From CATQHD01 sp965202675 (GTDB taxonomy: Bacteria > Actinomycetota > Acidimicrobiia > Spongiisociales > Spongiisociaceae): a stretch of DNA of 64,000 nt. Location of the stretch: assembly GCA_965202675.1 (NCBI GenBank), contig OZ241842.1, forward strand, positions 1,426,001-1,490,000. The letters are read 5' to 3'. The notes under the pieces were generated by a model that saw only the letters and a list, made by a program, of their open reading frames with translations, searched no databases and was not told the DNA's origin. Position numbers and translations under genes: made by a program. How positions within the stretch are numbered: the stretch's first letter is position 1; each line of letters begins with the position of its first letter. This document shows, one piece after another, positions 17,354 through 27,284 of the stretch.

Positions 17354-20300
17354 TCAGGAGCCGGAGGCGGTTTGGGGGGTTGCCGGGGGGGCTTGGTCGA
17401 TGGCTCGGACGAAGAAGGATGCCATTTGTGCTCGGGTTACGGGTTGGTTGGGGCAGTAGTTGAGGGGGGTGGTGGTGCAGCCTCGGGTTACTCCTGTTTG
17501 GTACATGCCTTCGATGGCTTGGATGACAGCGGGGTCGGCGTTCTGGGCGTCTTGGAAGAGGCCTTCGGGTTGGTCGACGGCTTGGAGGTGGGGGAACGCG
17601 GCGATCATCATGATGGCCATGTCGGCTCGGGTTACGACTCCGCCGGGGTTGAACGCTCCTCCGGGGGCGGTGAATGCGTTGACGGATATGACCCAGTCGG
17701 CGTAGGTGCGGTACCAGGCGTCCGCGCCCACGTCTGACAGTTCCGCCCGGGCGGGGGGCTGTATGGTCCAGCGTTGGGAGACGGCTCGGTATAGGAACGC
17801 GGCCATCTGCCGACGGGTGATGTCGGCTCCGGGGCAGTAGAGGGTGGGGTCGGTTGCGCTGCATCCGAGGGTGATCTGCCATTGGGCGATGCGTTCGATG
17901 TTGGTTTGGTGGACGCTGCCGTCTTCGTCGCAGAACCGGCCGACACAGGCGGGCGCGGGCGGTGTCGCGGGCGGGGCTGGTTGGGCGGGCGGGGGCGCAC
18001 CCCCACCACCGCCTCCTCCTCCGCCGCCGCCTCCTCCGCCGCCGCCTCCACCGCCGCCGCCTCCACCGCCGCCGCCGCCGCCTCCACCACCACCGCCGGT
18101 GGGAGCGGGTGGGGGTGGCGGGGGTGCTGCGGGGGCGATGTTGACGATGGTCAGGAAGGTGGGCGCGATGGTGAACCCGTCGGCGGTTCCGGTGATGTTG
18201 ATGCGTTCTGCGGACTCGGCGGCGGTGTCGGTGTTGATACTGATAGTAAACGTTCCGGTTCCCGCGGATGAGCCGGCGGGGATGGTTATTGTGTTGAGGC
18301 GGCTGCTGATCCGGTAATCAGAACCGGCGGTGGCGGTGCCGCCCGAAACGGACACACTGACCGGGGTGGCTGCGGGGAGGGTGGTGGTTCCGGTCAGGCG
18401 GGCGGTAACCGTAACACGGCGGTTGGCGGTTCCTTCGCTGAGGCGGTTGGGGGTGGCCGAAAGCGTGATCCCGGTGGGCGGGTCGTCGTTGTCCTTGATG
18501 GTAAGCGACCCGGGGGTGATCGTGATTGCGGAGGTGGTGGTGCCGCCGATTTGGAGGGTTTCGTCTCCCTCGGCGATGTTGTCCTCCTCCACCCTGGTGA
18601 GGGTGACGGTTTTGTTGGCGCTGTTCTGCCCGGCGGGGATGGTCAGCGTTCCGGGATCCGCGGCGCTGTAATCAGCGTCGGTTGCGGTCCCGCCGCCGAA
18701 GCCCAGCGCTACGGTATGCGCCTCCGTCAGCGTCTCGCCGGTGGGGTAGGCGGCTGTGACGGTCAGGACAGTAGGGCTGGTGTCGCCTTCGGTTACCTCA
18801 CCCGGGGCCGAGACGCTGAGGGTGATGCCGCCGTCGTCATCGACGATGACCAGCGCATTTTCGGTGATGGTGAACCCCGCCAGCGCCCCCCCGGCAACAG
18901 TAACGATCTCGGGGCCCTCGAACACGGTGTCGTCATATGTTCCATCGACCTTGAGGGTAAAAGTCCCCGTTCCGCTGGTACCATAGGCGGGGATGGTCGC
19001 GTTGAACCCGGCCACGGTTTCATAGTCGGTACCCTCGGTCGCTTCCCCCGCCCTGCCGACCACTATCGGCACGATGGTCGCAGCCGAGCGGGTAGTAGCA
19101 GCCCCGGTGAACGCAGCCCGCACCCGCACAGTGGTGTCGGCGCCGCCCTCGACTGGCCGGGTGAGTTCCTCCCCGCTGTTGTCATCGAACAAGCTGAGCG
19201 CAACAGCGCTGGGCGGGGTGTCGTCGTCGCCCAGCTGCAGGCCAGCCGATACCGTCTGGAAGGTGCTGGTGCCGATGGTCACGTCGCTGCCCTGGAACAG
19301 GATGTTCTTGATCGGTTCGTCCACTGTGTCGTTGTTTACCGTGATAGGAATCTCGATGCTGCCGGTGGTGCCGCCCCCCGCGACGGCAATCCCGGCGGTG
19401 TACCCGGCAGGCGTCCCCGCGGGTTTGGCAGGCAGGCTAACCCGGTAGTCCTCCCGGACGGTGAATGCGCCGTCGGTGTCGGCGGCCGCGTCGCCGGCCA
19501 GCCTGATCCCGACCACCTCGCCCCCGGCGTCGGCGTTCTCCGGCAGCGTCGCGGTAACCCGGACAGTGGTCGCCGGCTTGTCCTCCCCCCACACGGCAAC
19601 CGGACCCCACGGAACGGAAGGCAGACTCCCGGTCGGTCTCTCGGTCAACGTCAGCACCACACCGCTGTCAGCCACACTGATAGTCGTCGAACCTCTTACT
19701 GTTTCCCCCGCTACGGTAGCCGAACCGGTAACCTTCAACGTCTCCGTCCCCTCGGCTGCGCCGTCGTCCCGGACGCGTAACTGGAAATCCCCCCTATGGT
19801 CAACATCCCCCGCCGGAATGCTGATAGTAAACGTGTTGTTCGTCTGATCGGTGCAAACATCCTCGGTGATCGAAGGACACATCGCGCCCACCAGCCCCGA
19901 AGCCGGAATCGTTGCCCCGTTGCTGTCTCCCTCCGCTACCACCACCGTCACCGCAGCCGCAGACGACAACACCGACGACGACGCCCCATCAAACCCGGCG
20001 GTAACCCTGACCCTATACACCGCCGCACGCTCGAAAACCGTATCCGGCGACGCGGTGATCCTCAGATCAATATCGGAAGGCTCGATAGACAACTCATACC
20101 CGGCAACCGTCACTCCCTCCACCCCCGACGCGGCGCCGGTAATCATAAACTGCTCCGAAGGCTCCGCCACCGAGTCGTCGGTCACCGACAAACCAGCCAA
20201 CGCCGTCCACCCGCTGGTCGGCGACAACGCCGCGCTCTGAACCTGCCCGGCGGGAATAGACACCGTAACCGGCGAAGAAGGCGCGGTGAAATCAACGCCC

Positions 20301-23300
20301 CCGCCCGACGCCGACACCGGAGACCCCTCAACCGCGGTAACCTCAATATCCACCGCAGACCCCAAATCACTGCTCGTAGCAGTCGCAAACGCCGCCCGCA
20401 CCCGCACCGCCGGGGTCTCACCCTCCGCCAAATCCGCCTCCACACCATTAGTACTGACATCAGTATCCGCCGTCAGGGTTATCCCCAGATCATCATCGAT
20501 AATCGACAACTCCGTCCCTTCAAACGCGAAACTGCTCACCCCGCTGCTAAGGTCAATCTTCTCTGTCCCCTCCGCGATGCTGTCCGCGGTGATCGTCAAA
20601 CCCGTCAACGCCGTCGCCGAACTCGAAACCGAACCAGCCGGAATAGTCACCGGCAACCCCTCCGGAGCATTGAAATCCGCCGCTTCCACGTCATCGCCCT
20701 CAAAGAAATCCACCAACACATTCGTCGGCCCGGTCAGAACCGAGCTGGAAGCCCCCGCGAACGAAGCCGTAACCGTAACCCCCCCACCGTTGGTTGCCCC
20801 CTCCGCCACCGACTCCGCACTCAACACCAACGTAATCGTCTCGGTAATCGCCAAATCAGCCCAAACCGGCAAATACCCCTCCGGAGAGGCGGTGAAACGA
20901 ACCGTCTCCGGCCCCTCCACCACCGCATCCGCCGCAGGAGTCAACATAACATCGGCCGTACCGTTGGTCTCCCCGCTGTTGATCGTGATCGACGCTGTTC
21001 CGGCGCTGCGGGTGTAATCCCCCGACGAACCCTCCACCGCGGTCCCCCCCGCCTCGCCGACGTTCACCGTAACCGTTGTCTCCGCCGTCGCCGCGGCGCC
21101 GAGGGTGGCTTTTATCCGCACCGTCTGCGCGCCGCCGTCCTCGGGAATCCCCGCCCCGCCGCCCACGCCGATCCCCGGCAGAGCCGGATCACCCGAAGCG
21201 GGCCGATGGAACGACAACACCAAAGACCGGCCCGGGTCAAACACCCCCAACCGGGCCGAAGCAGCCGACCGGGCCAGCACACCCGCGCCGGTCGTACCGC
21301 TGAAAGTCACATACTCCACGCCCTCGGTGTCATCCCCGTCCGCCCGGGCCGTCAACTCAATGCTCCCCGAACCGCTCACAGCCCCCGCGGGGATGCTCAC
21401 CGTGAACTGATTGTTCGTCTGGTCGGTGCACACATCATTCGCAGAGCACGCCCCCACCGTGGCGCCGTCGGTGTCCGCCGCGGCAACCGTAACCGTCACC
21501 GCGGTAGCCGACCCCAGCACCGAAGACTCCGCGTCAAAGCGGGCGGTAACCGTCACCGAATGCGCGGCGGCTTGTTCCAACACCCCCACAGGCGACACCG
21601 ACAACACCACATCGGTGTCATCATCCACGATTGTTAGCGTATCCGACGACAACACCGAAGAACTCCCCGGCCACACAGCGGTAACCAGAAACGTTTCTGA
21701 GCCCTCCGCTACCGTGTCGTCCGTCAACGACAAGCCGGTGAGGTTCACCCAGTCGCTCTGCAGGCTGGTTGTTCCGGTGGGGATGGACACCGACACCGGC
21801 GCGCCCGGCGCCGTGAAATCGGCTCCCGTTCCCGAGCCTTGCGCGGACTGCGGGGAAGCCTCCGCCGCGGTGACCCGCACCTCATACGCAGACCCCAGAT
21901 CATTCGAAGAAGCGTTCTGGAACTCGACCCGCACCCGCACCGAAGGCGTCTCGTCCTCCGACAGGGTCTTCTGGTTCCCGTTGGTTCCGCTGTCCGTGTC
22001 CGCCCTCAGGACTATCCCCAGATCGTCGTCGGTAATCGTCAACTCAGCTTTCCTGACCCAGAACCCCGCCGCCGACCCGCTGATGTCGATCTTCTCGTCC
22101 CCCTCCGCGATCAAATCAGACTCGATCGTCAAACCAGACAACGCCGACGCCGTGCTCGCAGTCGCCCCCGCCGGGATGCTCAACGTTACCGCCGAGCTCG
22201 GAGCACCGAAATCCGCCGCCTCGGCCGCCTCGCCCGCCCCGAACGACAACGCAACCGCCGTCGCCGACGTCAACGACGAGGTAGACGCCCCCGACGAGCC
22301 GGCCGCTCCCGCGAACCGAGCCGAAACAGTCACCGCGCCCGCGTTCGGGGTCGACTCGAGCACCGACGACTGGCTCAACACCAACTCGACAACCTCGATA
22401 ATCCCCAAAACCGCCGGATTCACCGTGAACCCCGAAGCCGTGCCCGTGAACCGGATCGCCTCGCCTGTCTCCACTGTTGCGTCCGGCAGGGGAGTAATCG
22501 TCACATCCGCCGCACCCGACGTATCCCCCGAGCGGATCGTCACCTCCACCGTCTCCGCGCCCCGCTCGTAATCCCCCGTACACGACCGGCTCTGACCGCT
22601 GCCTGTGCACACCGCCAACACCGCGGTCCCGCCGTCCCCCACATTCACCGTAACCGCCGTGTCCGACGACACCGCCGCCCCCGCCGTGGCTTTCACCCGC
22701 ACCGTCTGCTCCGCACCGTTCTCCACCACCCCCGCCAACACAGGATCCCCCGACACAGGCTCATGAAACGACAAATCCACCTGTGTGCCCGCATCCGCCA
22801 GCAACAACTCCGCCGACGACACCGCCACCGACTCCCCGCCCACCATCGCCTGCCCCGACACCGTAAGCTTCTCACCCGACTCCGACGTGCTGTCATCGGG
22901 AACCGTCACCGTAAACGTACGGCTCGCCGACACCCCGCCCGCCGGAATCGACACCGTCGCCGCATTCCCCGACAAACTGGTGCAAGCATCATCACCCGTA
23001 CCCGTCGGACACGACGCCGCCAACACAGCCCCGCCCCCGCCCGCCACCGACACCGACACCGGAGTCGCCGCCGCCAGAACCGACGAAGTGCCCCTGAACC
23101 GGGCCGTAACCGTAACCGACTGCGCCCCCGACTGTTCCTCCAGCAACGACTCCGACAACACCAAATCAATATCAGCATCATCATCGAAAATCTTCACCGA
23201 ACCCGAAACCCCGTACTCCGTGCCCAGACTCGACGTACCCCCCAACGCCAAAGTCTCCGGGCCCTCCACCACCGCGTCATCAACCACCGACAAACCCGCC

Positions 23301-24586
23301 AACGAACCATTGACGCTCTTTATCCCCCGAGCAGGAATAGAAAACGTGAGCGGCGACGACGGAGCATAATTCACATCAGCGTCGCCCGCCTCCCCCGCCG
23401 CCGGCGACGACTTCTCATCCACCGTCAAAGTAACCGTCGTCACCGACGCATGAGTAGACGCCGAAACCCCATCCGGAAAACCCGCCCACACCACCGCATC
23501 CGCACCCGAAGCCCCCTCCGCCAACACAGCCTGAACCCCATCCTCCGAACTGTCCCCATCCACCCGGAACACCACCTCCGAATCCACCAAATCCCTGACA
23601 ATCACATTGCCCCTCACCTCCGTGAACCCCGATGGGATCCCCGGATTCCCCACCGGAGGATCCAGATTAGTTCTATATGCACTAGCCAACCCCACTACTG
23701 CGCCTATCCTATCCGCATCCGCTGTATCATTAGCATTAAGGCCATAACTATACGAGGCAGAAGTACCCGTAAGAGAACCAGCTGTAATACTCACCCATCT
23801 CTTATTTGTGAGAATGTATCGCCCACTCTCATTTATGGTACCATACACAGTATAGGCAAGTGTAGAGTGGTTCCATAACTGCAACACTATGTTTTCACTG
23901 TAAGTAGAAGACGTAGAAGGAGTGAACACACTACCCGACAGCTCCCCCAGCGTAGAAGAAGCCGTTATAAAGTAATTATTAATGCGGCTAGCCCCCTCAT
24001 ATAACACCGCGTTCGGACTGATTCTGATAGCCCGATCCCTATCGGTAATCGTCAAATCAGCCGAAGACACCGAATACCCAGTAGGGGCAGTACCCGTGAC
24101 CCGGATCGTCTCATGATTCTCTGTAATACGATCCGCCCGCAGATAAAGCTGAACATCATTCGTAACACTCGTATTATTCCGACGAATAATCAAACGCCAA
24201 GGTTCCCTGGCACAAAAATCAGCATTATTATTGTTGATAACCTCACAAACCCAATTCTCACTGGCACCCGGCAAACCCAGATTCGTGTTCCTCGCCCGCC
24301 CCTCAACAGCAGTACCAGAAAACGAAGCACCCAAAGTCACCTGCAAATCAGCCGACGGCGCCGAAGCCACCGACGCCTTCAACTTCACGGTCCTCCAACC
24401 GCCGCCCTCCGGCAACGCAGTAAGCGCATTGCCCGAAGAATCAACCCAACTCAGCGTAATCGCCGTCTGCGCCCCCACCACAACCCCCCCCCCCGGCGCC
24501 AACACCGCCGCCGTCAACAACACAACCAACCCCACCCTGCCCAACACCCGCCCCGGCGCAACCCGGCTCCCCAAAAACCTACTCAC
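17354..24586 (-). CDS. Giant Calx-beta repeat protein with poly-Gly linker and C-terminal SLH domains
   Basis: The GTG at 24586 follows GGGAGG by 6 nt and gives 2410 aa; an upstream ATG at 24652 lacks support. A hydrophobic signal sequence (VLGRVGLVVLLTAAVLAPGG) is followed by roughly fifteen or more Calx-beta-like repeats of about 110-120 residues. Their recurring phrases are SIPAG, LSVTDDSVAEPSE and LTITDDD. These calcium-binding beta folds typify large adhesins. Then comes a tract of about 35-40 glycines (near 18001-18105) and three SLH repeats (ITRRQMAAFLYRAVSQ, VTRADMAIMMIAAFP, VTRAQMASFFVRAIDQ). The 5' 900 nt is AT-richer and Asn-rich. A wall-anchored adhesin or matrix protein is inferred. 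Confidence 0.88.
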   Translation of the reverse strand: MSRFLGSRVAPGRVLGRVGLVVLLTAAVLAPGGGVVVGAQTAITLSWVDSSGNALTALPEGGGWRTVKLKASVASAPSADLQVTLGASFSGTAVEGRARNTNLGLPGASENWVCEVINNNNADFCAREPWRLIIRRNNTSVTNDVQLYLRADRITENHETIRVTGTAPTGYSVSSADLTITDRDRAIRISPNAVLYEGASRINNYFITASSTLGELSGSVFTPSTSSTYSENIVLQLWNHSTLAYTVYGTINESGRYILTNKRWVSITAGSLTGTSASYSYGLNANDTADADRIGAVVGLASAYRTNLDPPVGNPGIPSGFTEVRGNVIVRDLVDSEVVFRVDGDSSEDGVQAVLAEGASGADAVVWAGFPDGVSASTHASVTTVTLTVDEKSSPAAGEAGDADVNYAPSSPLTFSIPARGIKSVNGSLAGLSVVDDAVVEGPETLALGGTSSLGTEYGVSGSVKIFDDDADIDLVLSESLLEEQSGAQSVTVTARFRGTSSVLAAATPVSVSVAGGGGAVLAASCPTGTGDDACTSLSGNAATVSIPAGGVSASRTFTVTVPDDSTSESGEKLTVSGQAMVGGESVAVSSAELLLADAGTQVDLSFHEPVSGDPVLAGVVENGAEQTVRVKATAGAAVSSDTAVTVNVGDGGTAVLAVCTGSGQSRSCTGDYERGAETVEVTIRSGDTSGAADVTITPLPDATVETGEAIRFTGTASGFTVNPAVLGIIEVVELVLSQSSVLESTPNAGAVTVSARFAGAAGSSGASTSSLTSATAVALSFGAGEAAEAADFGAPSSAVTLSIPAGATASTASALSGLTIESDLIAEGDEKIDISGSAAGFWVRKAELTITDDDLGIVLRADTDSGTNGNQKTLSEDETPSVRVRVEFQNASSNDLGSAYEVRVTAAEASPQSAQGSGTGADFTAPGAPVSVSIPTGTTSLQSDWVNLTGLSLTDDTVAEGSETFLVTAVWPGSSSVLSSDTLTIVDDDTDVVLSVSPVGVLEQAAAHSVTVTARFDAESSVLGSATAVTVTVAAADTDGATVGACSANDVCTDQTNNQFTVSIPAGAVSGSGSIELTARADGDDTEGVEYVTFSGTTGAGVLARSAASARLGVFDPGRSLVLSFHRPASGDPALPGIGVGGGAGIPEDGGAQTVRIKATLGAAATAETTVTVNVGEAGGTAVEGSSGDYTRSAGTASITINSGETNGTADVMLTPAADAVVEGPETVRFTASPEGYLPVWADLAITETITLVLSAESVAEGATNGGGVTVTASFAGASSSVLTGPTNVLVDFFEGDDVEAADFNAPEGLPVTIPAGSVSSSATALTGLTITADSIAEGTEKIDLSSGVSSFAFEGTELSIIDDDLGITLTADTDVSTNGVEADLAEGETPAVRVRAAFATATSSDLGSAVDIEVTAVEGSPVSASGGGVDFTAPSSPVTVSIPAGQVQSAALSPTSGWTALAGLSVTDDSVAEPSEQFMITGAASGVEGVTVAGYELSIEPSDIDLRITASPDTVFERAAVYRVRVTAGFDGASSSVLSSAAAVTVVVAEGDSNGATIPASGLVGAMCPSITEDVCTDQTNNTFTISIPAGDVDHRGDFQLRVRDDGAAEGTETLKVTGSATVAGETVRGSTTISVADSGVVLTLTERPTGSLPSVPWGPVAVWGEDKPATTVRVTATLPENADAGGEVVGIRLAGDAAADTDGAFTVREDYRVSLPAKPAGTPAGYTAGIAVAGGGTTGSIEIPITVNNDTVDEPIKNILFQGSDVTIGTSTFQTVSAGLQLGDDDTPPSAVALSLFDDNSGEELTRPVEGGADTTVRVRAAFTGAATTRSAATIVPIVVGRAGEATEGTDYETVAGFNATIPAYGTSGTGTFTLKVDGTYDDTVFEGPEIVTVAGGALAGFTITENALVIVDDDGGITLSVSAPGEVTEGDTSPTVLTVTAAYPTGETLTEAHTVALGFGGGTATDADYSAADPGTLTIPAGQNSANKTVTLTRVEEDNIAEGDETLQIGGTTTSAITITPGSLTIKDNDDPPTGITLSATPNRLSEGTANRRVTVTARLTGTTTLPAATPVSVSVSGGTATAGSDYRISSRLNTITIPAGSSAGTGTFTISINTDTAAESAERINITGTADGFTIAPTFLTIVNIAPAAPPPPPPAPTGGGGGGGGGGGGGGGGGGGGGGGGGGGGGGGGGAPPPAQPAPPATPPAPACVGRFCDEDGSVHQTNIERIAQWQITLGCSATDPTLYCPGADITRRQMAAFLYRAVSQRWTIQPPARAELSDVGADAWYRTYADWVISVNAFTAPGGAFNPGGVVTRADMAIMMIAAFPHLQAVDQPEGLFQDAQNADPAVIQAIEGMYQTGVTRGCTTTPLNYCPNQPVTRAQMASFFVRAIDQAPPATPQTASGS

Positions 24587-25004
24587 CTGCAACCTCCCGC
24601 AGAATCGCCGGCCGCCCCGGAAGCACAGCCCGCAGGCCGCCGACCAGAGCATGCAGATTTACGACACATTTCTTTTATTCTACCCCCCCCCCCGATTAAT
24701 CAAACATCGTTCGACAACCAGGGCGCAGGCGGAGCAGACACCGACGCCATCCTAACAGCAGCCGATCCCGCAGTCGGGGATCACAACCGCCGCCGCCCCC
24801 GCACCGAAGCCGCCCGCCGGCCCGGGCCCCGCCGACGACCGAGCCGGAGAATCCTCCAACCCCCCGCCGCCCGAACCCCGCCGCAACCGTATCCTCATAT
24901 CGCCCCCGAGCATCGGGGCCTACTCTACACGGAAACCCGACCAGGACACCTCCCGCCTCACCCCCAGCCCCGAAGGCCGATGAGCCGGTTAACCGGAACA
25001 CTAA
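24587..25004. other. Upstream region of the giant gene, no gene seen
   Basis: This stretch of about 420 nt contains an AT-rich patch interrupted by a run of about 12 C residues (near 24682-24693). The patch includes TTGATT and TAGAAT on the minus strand, but 15 nt apart, so a promoter here is only possible. The remainder is GC-rich without a convincing frame. It ends at the type A element. Confidence 0.4.
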
Positions 25005-25568
25005 TCACGGAATGACAAAAAAATCCCGCCGGATCCCCCACAAGGGTATTGACCTTGTCGCACATATACCGGATAATGAAGAAGCCAAAGCACCTCCGGT
25101 CCGCCGCCGGCGCAGACCGAGACAGGGATCATCCTCCGAACGCGACCCTGCCGGGTACTGACCGGACGCGTCCGGACCCATGGTGGCGGCGGTGGGGGCC
25201 GGGCCCGCGAAGCGGGGCGCGGGGGCGGGGTTTTCGCGTTCTTGCGGGGGGTCCAGGGTCGGATAGGGGCTGACCAGGGGTTTCGCAGGAGGGGTTCGCA
25301 GGAGAAGGGTTCGGGTTTGCGCGGTGCTGATGTTCTCTCTATGACGACCGGGGGTAAGAGGAAGCACGGACAGCGGATGCCTTGGCCGTTTCGTCGGCGG
25401 GTGCAGCGCCCTGCCGCCCATGCTCATCGGGTTTCCTTCGGGCGCGGCGTTGGTTCGGGCTGTGTTCCGTCGGCGGGCGCAGGACCCTTGCCGCCTGCTC
25501 ACCGGGCAGACGACCCGACGGTTGCTTGCGCCGGGACACCTCCGGCTCCCTATCCGCGCACGTTCTAA
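25005..25568 (+). ncRNA. Type A structured RNA element, copy A5, full length
   Basis: This is the longest copy, about 560 nt, reading rightward. The border ATCACGGAATGACAAAAAAA is followed by the promoter (25049-25077), CACCTCCGGTC...GACCGAGACAGGGATCAT, hairpin CCCGC-GAA-GCGGG, TTTTCGCGTTCTTG near 25220, and the tail GACCAGGGG...GGCTCCCTATCCGCGCA. It contains an extra copy of a GGGGTTCGCAGGA unit compared with A8. It ends 40 nt before a lipoprotein gene transcribed in the same direction and might contribute to that gene's expression. Confidence 0.55.
25049..25077 (+). promoter_or_regulatory. Promoter of element A5
   Basis: The -35 is TTGACC (25049-25054) and the -10 is GATAAT (25072-25077), with a 17 nt spacer. 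The spacer sequence differs from other copies although its length does not. Confidence 0.6.
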
Positions 25569-25608
25569 CTAAAGTTTGCCCGGCTGAGCTTCCTGGAGAA
25601 GGGTACCC

Positions 25609-26202
25609 ATGGCCCGCCTGCTGCTTGTCTTTGCGGCCCTCGTTTTGATCGCACCGGCCGTTGCCTGCGGCGGGGGCGCCGAGGAACCGGCTCAGGCCGA
25701 AGACCGGGCGGAGGAGCGGGCGGAGGAGGTCGCCTCCCTGGAGGAGGCGCCGCCCGATGAGGAAGAAACCGAGCGGCCCAGCTACGAGGAAGGGCTGCTG
25801 CTGTTCACCGCCTGCCTGCGGAATCAGGGCATCGAAGCGCCCGACATCCCCGTCGACGCCGACGGCCGGCCCGTCCTGTCCGCCGGCCTGGTGGAGCAGA
25901 TCGACACCGACTCCCCGGAGTTCGCATCCGCCTTCGCCGCCTGCGTCCCGCTGCTGACCCTCTCGTCCCCGGTCGATCTGGGCGCCGACCCCGGGCTCCA
26001 GGCCGCGGTGCAGGACTCCCTCCGCCGCTTTTCCGCCTGCATGCGGGACAACGGGGTGGAGGATTTCCCGGATCCGGCCCCCGGCTGGGACGGCAACGGC
26101 TCCCCCTACCCGGTGGCCGAGGCCTTCGACGCCTCCGACCCCGACGTGGATGCGGCCCTCGACGACTGCTCCGGCCTGATCTCCTTCCCGAGCGTGGGCT
26201 GA
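25609..26202 (+). CDS. Putative secreted lipoprotein of unknown function
   Basis: The 197 aa product has a type II signal sequence with a lipobox-like LIAPAVAC (Cys20), then a Glu/Ala-rich linker. The folded part repeats a pattern: FTACLRNQGIEAPDIPV and FSACMRDNGVEDFPDP, each with a Cys followed by a later Cys (AACVPL, DDCSGL). The likely function is extracytoplasmic. It precedes the exporter adaptor gene by 4 nt and is probably the first gene of a four-gene operon with the MacAB-like system. Similar lipoproteins occur beside such transporters in actinobacteria; their role is not known to me. Confidence 0.75.
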   Translation: MARLLLVFAALVLIAPAVACGGGAEEPAQAEDRAEERAEEVASLEEAPPDEEETERPSYEEGLLLFTACLRNQGIEAPDIPVDADGRPVLSAGLVEQIDTDSPEFASAFAACVPLLTLSSPVDLGADPGLQAAVQDSLRRFSACMRDNGVEDFPDPAPGWDGNGSPYPVAEAFDASDPDVDAALDDCSGLISFPSVG

Positions 26203-26206
26203 GCCG

Positions 26207-27280
26207 GTGCAGAAGTTCGGCTGGGCCGCCCTCTTGCTCACGTTGGCAGCGTTGCTGGCGGTCGGGGGCTTCCTCGCGGTCGACCGGCTGGCGGACGGCC
26301 CCGGCGAGGCGGCGGTGAGCAAACCCGAGTTGGGAACCGCCGCCGTGGTCCGCACCGACCTGCGGCGGGTAGAGGCCTTCCCCGCCGTGCTCCGCTACAC
26401 GGCGCCGAGAACGATCATGACCGGGATGGGGGGCACGGTCACCAGGATGCCCCGGGAAGGCGCCGAGCTGGGGCGGGGCGACGCCCTCTTCGAGATCGAC
26501 GGGCAGCCGGTATTCCTCTTCTACGGGGAGCTGCCCATGTGGCGTCCGCTGGCGCCGGGGCCGGACGGTCCGCCGGCGGCCGGCCCGGACGTGGAGCAGC
26601 TGGAGGCCAACCTGGCGGCGCTCGGATACCCCCCCTCCGGCGCCTCCCCGCCGGACCGGATTTTCGATGAGGGCACCGCCCGTCAGATAAGGGCGTGGAG
26701 GGCCGGCGCCGGGCTGGACGCCGGCGGCTCCGTGGAACAGGGCCGCATCGTCTACACAGACGACCGCATCCGGGTGGTCCGCCGCCTGGTGGAACCGGGC
26801 GCCGTGGTGGAACCGGGCGATCCGGTGGCCGAGATCTCGGGCATTGCCCAGGAGGTCTACCTGGAGCTGCCGGTCGACCGCCGGGGGCTGATCGAAGAAG
26901 GCCGGGCGGTGGCCGTGGAGCTGCCGGACGGCGCCGGGGCGGGGGGCTCGGTCCACAGCATCGGAGCGGCGCGGTCCGACCCCGAAGACAGGAGGAGGGG
27001 CGGTTTCGCGGAGGTGTCGATCCGCCTCGACGACCCCCGCCTGGGGGAGGGGTTCGGCGGGCACCCCGTGGAGGTGGAAATCCTGGCCGACGAGGCGGCG
27101 GGGGTGCTGGCGGTGCCGATAAAGGCCCTGCTGGCCCTGGCCGAAGGCGGCTATGCGGTGGAGGTGCGGCGGGGCGGGGAGACCGTCCTCACGGCGGTGG
27201 AGACCGGTATGTACGCCGACGGCCTGGTGGAGGTGGAGGGCGGCCTGGCGGCCGGCGACCTGGTCGTGGTGCCCGGATAG
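26207..27280 (+). CDS. MacA-like periplasmic adaptor of an ABC exporter
   Basis: The 357 aa protein starts with GTG. An N-terminal membrane anchor (WAALLLTLAALLAVGGFLAV) is followed by a split lipoyl/barrel-sandwich domain (AVLRYTAPRTIMTGMGG and GAVVEPGDPVAEISG). An inserted segment DVEQLEANLAALGYPP with FDEGTARQIRAWRAGAG looks like a peptidoglycan-binding helical domain. Beta-barrel and membrane-proximal regions complete it (VPIKALLALAEGG, VETGMYADGLVEV). In a monoderm this may link transport to the cell wall. The ATPase gene follows within 5 nt. Confidence 0.82.
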   Translation: MQKFGWAALLLTLAALLAVGGFLAVDRLADGPGEAAVSKPELGTAAVVRTDLRRVEAFPAVLRYTAPRTIMTGMGGTVTRMPREGAELGRGDALFEIDGQPVFLFYGELPMWRPLAPGPDGPPAAGPDVEQLEANLAALGYPPSGASPPDRIFDEGTARQIRAWRAGAGLDAGGSVEQGRIVYTDDRIRVVRRLVEPGAVVEPGDPVAEISGIAQEVYLELPVDRRGLIEEGRAVAVELPDGAGAGGSVHSIGAARSDPEDRRRGGFAEVSIRLDDPRLGEGFGGHPVEVEILADEAAGVLAVPIKALLALAEGGYAVEVRRGGETVLTAVETGMYADGLVEVEGGLAAGDLVVVPG

Positions 27281-27284
27281 GCTC

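Noticed and set aside
18001..18105. Poly-glycine tract as an assembly error
   Set aside because: The tract keeps frame through about 105 nt with mixed GGC/GGA/GGT codons and links two sensible domains; an exact length error is still possible.
17882..23878. Long plus-strand frames across the giant gene
   Set aside because: They are antisense, rich in Arg/Pro/His without domain sense, while the minus strand has coherent Calx-beta and SLH repeats.
25005..25502. A reading frame partly conserved antisense to type A elements (RTRKTPPPPP, IPVSVCAGG)
   Set aside because: It runs opposite to the promoter, differs in length and frame among copies, lacks consistent starts, and is explained by conserved DNA of the RNA element.
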